A stretch of DNA of 64,000 bases, taken from assembly GCF_000335475.2 (NCBI RefSeq), contig NZ_ANAH02000071.1:186001-250000 (forward strand), given 5' to 3'. Shown here piece by piece: positions 35,641 through 42,716 of the stretch. Under the pieces are notes generated by a model. That model worked only from the letters and a program-made list of their open reading frames with translations. It was not told the DNA's origin and ran no database searches. The DNA comes from Cystobacter fuscus DSM 2262. GTDB taxonomy: Bacteria; Myxococcota; Myxococcia; Myxococcales; Myxococcaceae. The first letter of the stretch is position 1. Every line of letters begins with the position of its first letter. Made by a program: the position numbers and the translations under genes.

Positions 35641-37275
35641 ATGTCGAATGGCAATAGCGGAAGCAAGGCGCTGAACACCGTGCGCCGGCAGCTCGCGGCC
35701 CTCTCCGGCCGCAAGCGGCTGGAGGCCCTCGTCGAATCGGAGCATGCCCGCGCCCTGGTGCGCTCGCTGCCCGCGGAGGATCTGTACTTCACCATCATGG
35801 AGGTGGGCCTGCCCGACGCGGTGGACCTCGTGCAGCTCACCTCGCCCGAGCAGTTCCGCACCTTCGTGGACCTGGGCTCGTGGAAGCGCGACACGCTCGA
35901 TCCGCTCGGCACCCTCAACTGGCTGCGCGCCGCGCGCGGAGACTCCGCCGAGGACTTCCTCAAGAAGGTGCGCTCCCTGGACGCCGAGGTCCTGGAGATG
36001 CTCGTGCGCGAGTTCACCGTCATCCACGACCTGGAGGAGGACCCGGACGTGAACCCGGCAGGCGTGACGATGGAGACGCCCGAGGGGCGCTACCTCATCG
36101 AGTTCAAGGGCGTGGAGGGCGCGGAGCTGGCGGCGCTGCGCGTGCTGCTCAACGATCTCATCGCGGACAACCCCTTCGAGGCGGTGCGCTTCCTGGAGGC
36201 CACGCGCTGGGAGGTGCCCGGGGAGCTGGAGGAGGTGGCCTACCGCTTCCGCTCGGCGCGGCTGCAGGACCTGGGCTTCCCGCCGCTGGACGAGGCCGTG
36301 CAGCTCTTCAGCCGCGTGGACACCGGGCCCGCGCCCACTCCGGCCGCGAGCGCCGCGCTCGCCAACACGCGCGAGCAGCCCGACTACCTGGAGGCCGCCT
36401 TCCGCGAGCTGGACGAGCGCGAGCGCGAGAACCTGGAGGCGGAGCTGCGCTACCTCGCCAACGCCACGCTCGTGGCCGAGGTGGAGGAGCCGGGGGACCT
36501 GGACGCCATCCGGCGCGTGGGCGAGATGGCCCGGGACTACCTGCTGCTCGCCCTGGAGCACCTCACCGGAGGCGACCCCGCGCGCGCCGCGCAGGTGGTG
36601 CGCGACACGGAAATCAAACGCATCTTCCAGGTGGGCTTCTCCCTGACGCTCGCGCTCAAGTTCCGCGCGGACCGGTTGATGAAGGGCACCTTCACGAAGG
36701 TGGAGGACGTGCCGCTGCTCTTCGCCGAGGAGGCCGCCGCCGTGGAGGCGCTGCGCCGCAAGCGTCCGCGGCGTACCCTGAAGGTGCCCGGGGCCGAGCC
36801 GGTGCCCTTCCGCTCGCGGCGCGAGCTGGCCGCCAGCGAGGAGGTGCTCGCCCGGGCCGAGGCGCAGGTGCCCCTGCTGGGGGCGCTGCTCGGGGGCTCG
36901 GCCGAGGCCGCCCGGGAGCGGCTGTCCCGCTTCAGCGAAGCGCCCCGGGAGTTGGGCATGGAGCGTTTGCTCGCGGCCGCCGTGGCCATCGCCCTCCTGG
37001 AGGGACGGGTGGATCCCCGCCCCCTGCCGCGCGAGGGCCGGCAGACGCTCGGCGCGCTGCTCTTCGAGGGCACCCCGGACGAGCCCCGTCTCAAGCCGGG
37101 CGTGGCGGACCGGGCCCTGGCGCTGCTGGAGCCCGCGGTGCCCGAGCCCTCCCGGCCCGAGCTGCGTCGCCAGGTGAACGCCGTCCTCGCCCGGTTGCTC
37201 GAGGAGATGGGCGCTGTGTTTCTCCAGGAGGGAAAGCTCAGCGCCATTGCCTCCCTTCTTCTGCCCATGGAGTGA
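35641..37275 (+). CDS. DUF6178 family protein
   Basis: 544 aa soluble protein with no signal peptide. It is rich in Arg, Glu and Leu and predicted almost entirely alpha-helical. Landmarks are GRKRLEALVESEHARALVRSLPAEDLYFTIMEVG at the N-terminus, GRYLIEFKGVEGAELAALRVLLNDLI in the middle and RIFQVGFSLTLALKFRADRLM at about 325. I recognise this as the DUF6178 family of myxobacteria and related deltaproteobacteria. No catalytic motif visible, function unknown. It starts 41 bp after engB, same strand. Confidence 0.7.
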   Translation: MSNGNSGSKALNTVRRQLAALSGRKRLEALVESEHARALVRSLPAEDLYFTIMEVGLPDAVDLVQLTSPEQFRTFVDLGSWKRDTLDPLGTLNWLRAARGDSAEDFLKKVRSLDAEVLEMLVREFTVIHDLEEDPDVNPAGVTMETPEGRYLIEFKGVEGAELAALRVLLNDLIADNPFEAVRFLEATRWEVPGELEEVAYRFRSARLQDLGFPPLDEAVQLFSRVDTGPAPTPAASAALANTREQPDYLEAAFRELDERERENLEAELRYLANATLVAEVEEPGDLDAIRRVGEMARDYLLLALEHLTGGDPARAAQVVRDTEIKRIFQVGFSLTLALKFRADRLMKGTFTKVEDVPLLFAEEAAAVEALRRKRPRRTLKVPGAEPVPFRSRRELAASEEVLARAEAQVPLLGALLGGSAEAARERLSRFSEAPRELGMERLLAAAVAIALLEGRVDPRPLPREGRQTLGALLFEGTPDEPRLKPGVADRALALLEPAVPEPSRPELRRQVNAVLARLLEEMGAVFLQEGKLSAIASLLLPME

Positions 37276-37367
37276 AAAGCCGGTAATTCTTCCCGCTTCC
37301 CGTCCGTTGGTCCGAGGACTTCCACGGTAAATCCTTGGATCCACTGGGATTTGCCCTCCAGGGCCGT

Positions 37368-37383
37368 TGGCATATCGCCTGCT
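37368..37383 (+). promoter_or_regulatory. Sigma-54 (-24/-12) promoter upstream of exoJ
   Basis: TGGCATATCGCCTGCT matches the consensus TGGCAYRNNNNTTGCW at 10 of 11 fixed positions, with exactly 10 bp between the GG and the GC. It lies in the 167-bp intergenic gap, 59 bp before the exoJ ATG, on the right strand. Sigma-54 with enhancer-binding proteins drives many developmental genes in myxobacteria. Confidence 0.6.
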
Positions 37384-37442
37384 AACGCCCTGGGGTGGCC
37401 CGGTCCGCGCATGCGGTGACGGGACGTGGGAGGAGGGTCCGG

Positions 37443-38723
37443 ATGGAGCTGGGCGATAAAGCGGAACGCCGGGACGTGGTGGCGTTCTACGCACTGACCG
37501 CCTTCGCGGCGCTGATGTACATGCTGCCGCAGGTGTGGTTTCCCGCGTTGGCCCCCTTGCGGCTGGCGCTGTTGGCATCGGGATTGGCCGCGGGGCTGAT
37601 GGCCTTGCGGAGACTGGGGCGAGCCGAGCCCCTGCAGTTCGATGGAATCCGAGGCGGGGCGCTGCTGGCGTTCTCGGTGTTGGCGCTGGCCTCGATGTCG
37701 TGGTCGGTGAACCCGGAGGTGTCGCGCGCCACCGCCATCGAGCTGCTCAAGCTCACGGCGATCTACCTGACGCTGGTGAACGTCATCACCACGCCCCGGC
37801 GGCTGGCGGCCGTATGCGGCGCCATGGTGCTGGGTTCGATCGTGACGAGCTATGGCGTCATCGACTCGCACTTCACCGGCACGCCGGAGACGCTGGTGGA
37901 GGGCTACCGGGCGCACTGGGTCGAGGTGTACGCGGACCCCAACCGCTCGGCGATGAACATCGGCATCATCGTGCCGCTCGCGGTGGCCTTCCTGGCGCGC
38001 AAGGAGAGCGGCTGGGTGATGCGCTCGCTGTCGCTGCTGGCCATCGTCATGGCGGCGGTGGCCATCGTGTTCACCTACTCGCGCGGTGGCTTCATCGGCC
38101 TGACGGTGGCCATGGCGGTGTGGGCGCTGCGCGAGAAGAAGAAGATGCGCTCGGTGATGCTCGGCATCGCGCTGGCCATCGGCCTGGCGGTGTTCGCGCC
38201 CAAGAGCTTCTGGGAGCGCAACGAGACGGTGGCGGAGCTGCACCAGGACGCCTCGGCGATGGGCCGTGTGTACGCCTGGCAGGTGACGTCGCGCATGAGC
38301 CTGGACAAGCCGTTGCTCGGAGTGGGCGCGGGCGCGTTCCGCCACGCCTGGTTCGACTACGCGCCGCCCCAGGCCACGCGGGCCTACGTGGCGCACAACA
38401 TCTTCCTGGACGTCATCGGTGAGCTGGGCTGGGTGGGCCTGCTCTTCTTCCTGGTGTTCGCCGGGAGCTCCACGGGTGGCGCCTTCGAGGCCTCGAGGGA
38501 TCCACGCATGGGGTGGATGGCGCGAGGACTGGCGGCGGCGATGACGGGCTACCTCATCTGCGACATGTTCTCCGGCTACATCCTCTCGGCGCACCTGTAT
38601 GTGCTCTTCGGGCTGGCGGCGAGCGCGCATCGCATCGCCCAGGCGTACGCGGTGAAGGAGACGGCGCGCGACGTGAAGCAGGCGGTGGTGCCGGGATGGG
38701 AGGGCTCGAACCATGCGGCGTGA
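37443..38723 (+). CDS. O-antigen polymerase (Wzy)-type membrane protein, ExoJ-like
   Basis: 426 aa from ATG 37443, AGGAGG 6 nt upstream. About 11 TM helices. The Wzy/O-antigen ligase signature region has FTYSRGGFIGLTVAMAVWAL, and a periplasmic loop region has PLLGVGAGAFRHAWFDYAPP. HNIFLDVIGELGWVGLLFFL follows. These proteins polymerise lipid-linked oligosaccharide units at the periplasmic face. From memory, the M. xanthus genes at the matching position (MXAN_3026/3027, exoJ/exoK) act in spore-coat polysaccharide synthesis, so the same role is inferred. Its stop overlaps the next gene start by 11 bp. An upstream sigma-54 match suggests developmental control. Confidence 0.78.
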   Translation: MELGDKAERRDVVAFYALTAFAALMYMLPQVWFPALAPLRLALLASGLAAGLMALRRLGRAEPLQFDGIRGGALLAFSVLALASMSWSVNPEVSRATAIELLKLTAIYLTLVNVITTPRRLAAVCGAMVLGSIVTSYGVIDSHFTGTPETLVEGYRAHWVEVYADPNRSAMNIGIIVPLAVAFLARKESGWVMRSLSLLAIVMAAVAIVFTYSRGGFIGLTVAMAVWALREKKKMRSVMLGIALAIGLAVFAPKSFWERNETVAELHQDASAMGRVYAWQVTSRMSLDKPLLGVGAGAFRHAWFDYAPPQATRAYVAHNIFLDVIGELGWVGLLFFLVFAGSSTGGAFEASRDPRMGWMARGLAAAMTGYLICDMFSGYILSAHLYVLFGLAASAHRIAQAYAVKETARDVKQAVVPGWEGSNHAA

Positions 38724-39861
38724 GGAGACGCGGATGGCGCAAGCGCCTCTGCGCCTGGTGCAGTTCACCAAGTCCTTCTACTTCGGTGGCACCGAGGTGC
38801 AGGTGGTGGAGCTGTTGCGCGGCCTGCCCGCCAGCTACCGCGTACAGGTGTCCGTGCTGGACGCCGTGGGGCCGCTGATGGAGCCCATCCGCAAGATGGG
38901 CATCACCCCGGAGGAGTTCTCCCTGCGCGGCTCGCTCGCCCGGCCCAACACGCTCGCCCAGGTGATGCGCATGGCGCGCTGGCTCAAGCAGGAGCGGGTG
39001 GAGCTCGTCCACGTGCACGACTTCTACGCGACGGTGCTGGCGGTGCCGGCGGCGAAGCTCGCGGGGACGAAGGTGATCGTCGGGCGGTTGGACCTGGCGC
39101 ACTGGCACGGCAAGGTGCGGCGGGCGCTGCTGCGCAAGCTCACCCACCTGGCGGACCACGTGGTGGGCAACGCGGAGGCCATCCGCGAGATGCTCGTGAA
39201 GGAGGAGGGCATCGCGCCGGAGAAGATCACGGTCATCCCCAACGGCCTGGACATCGTGCGCTTCGATCAGCGCCGGCGCGCGGGACTCCAGGCGCCGCTG
39301 CCGGACACGCACGGGGCGCCCGTGGTGGTGCACGTGGCGAACATGAACCACCCGGTGAAGCGGCAGGAGGATCTCCTGCGGGCCCTGGCGTTGGTGCGGC
39401 GCGCGGGGCACACGCTGCATGCCTTCCTCGTGGGGGATGGGCCGCGGCGGCCGGAGATGGAGAAGCTCGCGGGGGCGCTGGGCGTCTCGGACACCGTGCA
39501 CTTCCTCAAGCACCGCGGGGACGTGCCCGCCATCTACGAGCGCGCGGACTTCGGCGTGCTGTGCTCCAGCGCCGAGGGCATGTCCAACGCGGTGATGGAG
39601 GGCATGGCCGCGGGGCTTCCCATGGTGGTGACGAACGTGGGCGGCAACCCGGAGCTGGTGGCGGATGGCGAGCGGGGCCTGGTGGTGCCGCCCCTGCGGC
39701 CGGATGCGCTGGGTGAGGCGTTCCTCCAGTTGCTCGGAGACCGGGAGAGGGGCCGGCGCATGGGGGCCCAGGCGCGCGCCTTCGTGGAGCGAGAGCTGTC
39801 GCTGACGCGGATGGTGCGTCGGCACGACGCGTTGTACCGGCGCGTGGCGCGAGGCGAATGA
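38713..39861 (+). CDS. GT4-family glycosyltransferase, ExoK-like
   Basis: 382 aa from ATG 38713, which overlaps the end of exoJ (an ATG at 38734 with GAGGAGA is an equally good start). GT-B fold: FYFGGTEVQVVELLRGLP is the acceptor-side loop and VELVHVHDFYATVLAVPAAKL the N-domain strand. The C-domain has ITVIPNGLDIVRFDQRRR and EGMSNAVMEGMAAGLPMVVT, containing the E-x7-E retaining-GT motif. Donor and linkage unknown. Translational coupling to the polymerase gene supports work in the same polysaccharide pathway. Confidence 0.85.
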   Translation: MRREETRMAQAPLRLVQFTKSFYFGGTEVQVVELLRGLPASYRVQVSVLDAVGPLMEPIRKMGITPEEFSLRGSLARPNTLAQVMRMARWLKQERVELVHVHDFYATVLAVPAAKLAGTKVIVGRLDLAHWHGKVRRALLRKLTHLADHVVGNAEAIREMLVKEEGIAPEKITVIPNGLDIVRFDQRRRAGLQAPLPDTHGAPVVVHVANMNHPVKRQEDLLRALALVRRAGHTLHAFLVGDGPRRPEMEKLAGALGVSDTVHFLKHRGDVPAIYERADFGVLCSSAEGMSNAVMEGMAAGLPMVVTNVGGNPELVADGERGLVVPPLRPDALGEAFLQLLGDRERGRRMGAQARAFVERELSLTRMVRRHDALYRRVARGE

Positions 39862-39925
39862 AATCGCCGGAGCGCGGGAGCGTAAGGGGAGGGGAACCCG
39901 CTGTTGCCCTCCGAGGAACGCTCCC

Positions 39926-40624
39926 ATGCTCTCCACCGCCCTGATCGTCGTCCTGGCCTCCGCTCCCGCGCCCGCGTCCTGGCGGTTCGAGGCGGGGGCC
40001 ACTCCCGAGGTGAGCCTCAGTGCCATCAATGGCTCCATCCAGGTGGAGGCCGTGGAGGGCCAGACAGTCTCGGTGGAGGCTCGGCGGGAGGATGGAGCAG
40101 ACGTGAAGCCCTTCCTCGACGTGGAGCATGACGGGGACGAGGTGAGCGTGTCGGTGTGTTGTGGCCCCTGCGAGGAGGGGCGCGCGTCCCGCTGCGACAA
40201 TCCGGTGCCCGTGCACCTCGTGGTGAAGCTCCCGCGGGGCTCCGAGCTGGAGGTGAGCGCGGTGGGGGCTCCGGTGAAGGTGACGGGGGTGACGGGCTCG
40301 CTGGAGGTGAACACGGTCAGCGGTGACGTGTCCCTGCTCGGCTCGCGTGGTCGTCTGGAGGTGGCCACGGTGGACGGTAGCGTGGAGCTGCGGCCCGATG
40401 ATCTCGAGGACACGGAGGTGAGCACCGTGTCCGGCAACGTGAAGCTGAAGCTGCCGCGCGACGCGGGCGCTCAGGTGGAGTTCTCCTCGGTGGGAGGCCG
40501 CTTCAACGGCTCCGGGGTGTCCCTGGGCTCCATCGAGCGGCGCTACGGCAACGGCGGGAGCGCCGTGGAGGTCAACACCGTGAGCGGCTCGTTCGACCTC
40601 CAGTCCGACGCGGCCACGAACTGA
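39926..40624 (+). CDS. DUF4097 beta-repeat exported protein
   Basis: 232 aa. A short hydrophobic N-terminus (MLSTALIVVLASAPAPAS) is a likely signal peptide. The rest is a right-handed beta-strand repeat of the DUF4097 (putative adhesin) type: GSLEVNTVSGDVSLLGSRGRLEVATVDGSVELRPDD, then TEVSTVSGNVKLKLP and EVNTVSGSFDL. A Cys-rich insertion CCGPCEEGRASRC interrupts the early repeats. Exported; function unknown. Ends 23 bp before the hairpin region. Confidence 0.75.
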   Translation: MLSTALIVVLASAPAPASWRFEAGATPEVSLSAINGSIQVEAVEGQTVSVEARREDGADVKPFLDVEHDGDEVSVSVCCGPCEEGRASRCDNPVPVHLVVKLPRGSELEVSAVGAPVKVTGVTGSLEVNTVSGDVSLLGSRGRLEVATVDGSVELRPDDLEDTEVSTVSGNVKLKLPRDAGAQVEFSSVGGRFNGSGVSLGSIERRYGNGGSAVEVNTVSGSFDLQSDAATN

Positions 40625-40646
40625 TCAGGACAAAGGGGGGCGGGGT

Positions 40647-40690
40647 GCTCGCCGGATGAACTCCAAGGCGCCGGCGAGCGCCTTCTTTTT
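40647..40690 (+). terminator. Rho-independent terminator overlapping a competing hairpin
   Basis: Terminator: AAGGCGC (40665-40671), loop of 6, GCGCCTT (40678-40684), then CTTTTT (40685-40690). Competing stem: GCTCGCCGG (40647-40655) with CCGGCGAGC (40671-40679), 9 perfect bp and a 15-nt loop. The two share 40671 and 40678-40679 and cannot form together, as in an attenuator. It sits 23 bp after the DUF4097 stop and about 133 bp before the expansin start. Confidence 0.65.
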
Positions 40691-40822
40691 CGGGTGTGAG
40701 CAGGGAGGCACGGCGTCCCGAGCGTCTGTCCGGTCGAGCGCGTGCGGGTCGTGGGGATGGAAGTTTCGCGAAGGGCAGGGATGTTCCAGCCGCGCCACAC
40801 CTCCACCCCCGGAGCACAACGC

Positions 40823-41563
40823 ATGCACAGAACCACCTTGCCCCTCGCTCGCTTGTCCGTCGTCGCCCTGTTGCTGTCGCTCGCCGCCTGCGGGCCCGAG
40901 TCGAATGTCGAACCGAGCGCGGCGGACGAGTCCACGCGCACCGCGGACACCCTGGCTTCGACTCCGATCGGTAACTTCAAGGATGGCCTCATCACCTACT
41001 ACAACGCGACTGGCGCGGGCGCCTGCAGCTTCGACGCGAGCCCGCAGGACCTCGACGTGGCCGCCATCGCCCAGGGCGAGTACGAGAACAGCGGGGCGTG
41101 TGGCTCGTGCGCCGAGGTGCAGGGACCGCTGGGCACGGTGCGGGTGCGCATCGTGGATGTCTGCCCCGGGTGCACCACCGCGGGCCACCTGGACCTCAGC
41201 CGCGAGGCCTTCGCGAAGATCGCCAAGCCCATCGATGGCCGCGTGGCCGTGAAATGGCGCTTCGTCTCGTGCCCGGTGACGGGCCCCATCCAGTACCGCT
41301 TCAAGACGGGCAGCAGCCAGTACTGGACGGCCATCCAGGTGCGCAACCACGCCCTGCCCATCAAGAAGCTGGAGTACATGAGCAACGGCAAGTGGGTGGC
41401 GGTCCCGCGCCTGGACTACAACTACTTCGTGCAGGCCTCGGGGATGGGCACGGGCACCCTCCGGGTCCGGGTGACGGCCTCGAACGGGCAGGTGCTCGAG
41501 GACACCCTGCCGAGCATCCAGGCCGAGAAGACGTTCCCCGGCAAGGCCCAGTTCACGCCGTAG
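40823..41563 (+). CDS. Bacterial expansin (EXLX-like) lipoprotein
   Basis: 246 aa from ATG 40823 (GGAG upstream). Signal with lipobox LLLSLAACG, so probably lipid-anchored, unlike most secreted expansins. Domain D1 (about 50-140) is a double-psi barrel: LITYYNATGAGACSF, DVCPGCTTAGHLDLS (with the expansin HLDLS Asp) and FAKIAKPIDGRVAVKWR. Domain D2 (about 150-235, CBM63-like) reads SSQYWTAIQVRNHALPIKKLEY and DYNYF; compared with EXLX1 the first of the two adjacent Trp residues is Tyr. Expansins loosen cellulose/hemicellulose networks without hydrolysis. A role on plant-derived polymers or fungal walls is inferred. Confidence 0.88.
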   Translation: MHRTTLPLARLSVVALLLSLAACGPESNVEPSAADESTRTADTLASTPIGNFKDGLITYYNATGAGACSFDASPQDLDVAAIAQGEYENSGACGSCAEVQGPLGTVRVRIVDVCPGCTTAGHLDLSREAFAKIAKPIDGRVAVKWRFVSCPVTGPIQYRFKTGSSQYWTAIQVRNHALPIKKLEYMSNGKWVAVPRLDYNYFVQASGMGTGTLRVRVTASNGQVLEDTLPSIQAEKTFPGKAQFTP

Positions 41564-41669
41564 CCCGTGCGTGAGCCGGGTGGGGGGAGCGAGCGGGCGG
41601 AGGCGCCGGGACACGAAGGCTTGCCAGGGACGGGGCAAACCCGTCAGCCTTCGCCCAGGAGGCCCTCCG

Positions 41670-42698
41670 ATGAAAGTCGCTCATTCCCCCCTTCATGCCC
41701 GCCACGATGGGGGCAAGGAACTGCATCGCGGCGAGCTGGTGCCGTGCTTCGAGATGCCGGTCCGCGCCGACTACATCCTGGCGGCGGTGCGACGCGCCGG
41801 CCTCGAGGTGCTCGAGCCGCGCCCGTTCCCGCTGGAGTCGCTGCTGCGCGTCCATGACGCCGGCTTCGTCGAGTTCCTGCGCACCGCCCACGCCGAGTGG
41901 CGCGCGGCCGGCAAGGCGGGCTTCATGTTGCCGAGCGGCTTTCCCGCCCGCGCCCTGCGACGTGATCACATCCCCTCCGGCATCAACGGCAAGATGGGCT
42001 ACTACGCCTTCGATGCCAGCACGCCCATCGTCGAGGGCACCTGGGACGCCGCGCTCGCCGCCGCCCATTGCGCCCTGACGGCCGCCGCGTGGGTCGCCGA
42101 GGGCGACAAGAGCGCCTATGCCCTGTGCCGTCCTCCCGGACACCATGCCGCTCGCTCCGTCTACGGCGGCTACTGCTTCCTCAACAACGCGGCCCTGGCG
42201 GCGCAGCACCTGAGGGACCAGGGCTTCGGGCGGGTGGCGGTGCTGGACGTGGACTATCACCACGGCAATGGCACCCAGGACATCTTCTGGGAGCGCTCCG
42301 ACGTGCTGTTCGTGTCCATCCACGCCACCCCGGAGACCGAGTACCCCTACTTCCTCGGCTACGCCGACGAGCGGGGCGAGGGCGCCGGAGAGGGGTACAC
42401 CCGCAACTTCCCGCTGCCGCGGGGCTCCACCTGGAAGGAGTACGACACCGCCCTGGGCGCGGCGCTGGATGTCGTGGGCGGGTTCGCGCCGGATGCGCTC
42501 GTGGTGTCGCTCGGCGTGGATACCTACGAGGGTGATCCGATCAGCGCCTTCAAGCTCGCCACGGAGCACTTCCCGCTGATGGGAAGGCGCCTGGCCGGGC
42601 TGAAGGTGCCCACCGTCTTCGTGCAGGAAGGTGGCTACGCGGTGGAGGAGATCGGCACCAACGTCGCCGGAGTCCTGGAGGGCTTCCTGGGCGGGTAG
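41670..42698 (+). CDS. Acetylpolyamine amidohydrolase / class II HDAC-like deacetylase
   Basis: 342 aa from ATG 41670 (CAGGAGG upstream). Arginase-deacetylase fold: RPPGHHAARSVYGGYCFLNN carries the two active-site His, DVDYHHGNGTQD the zinc Asp and His, SLGVDTYEGD the second zinc Asp, and EGGYAVEEIG the GGY with the catalytic Tyr. The insertion MLPSGFPARALRRDHIPSGI and YYAFDASTPI match the dimer loop of acetylpolyamine amidohydrolases (AphA), which narrows the channel to long thin acetylated amines. The length (about 341) also fits. Likely deacetylates acetylspermidine or acetylcadaverine in the cytoplasm. Convergent with the hybrid kinase, 18 bp between stops. Confidence 0.85.
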   Translation: MKVAHSPLHARHDGGKELHRGELVPCFEMPVRADYILAAVRRAGLEVLEPRPFPLESLLRVHDAGFVEFLRTAHAEWRAAGKAGFMLPSGFPARALRRDHIPSGINGKMGYYAFDASTPIVEGTWDAALAAAHCALTAAAWVAEGDKSAYALCRPPGHHAARSVYGGYCFLNNAALAAQHLRDQGFGRVAVLDVDYHHGNGTQDIFWERSDVLFVSIHATPETEYPYFLGYADERGEGAGEGYTRNFPLPRGSTWKEYDTALGAALDVVGGFAPDALVVSLGVDTYEGDPISAFKLATEHFPLMGRRLAGLKVPTVFVQEGGYAVEEIGTNVAGVLEGFLGG

Positions 42699-42716
42699 GC
42701 CCTCGGCCCGAGGCCC

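Noticed and set aside
42700-42714. Short hairpin (CCTCG/CGAGG) between the deacetylase and hybrid kinase genes
   Set aside because: A 5-bp stem with a 3-nt loop in a GC-rich gap is too weak to call a terminator.
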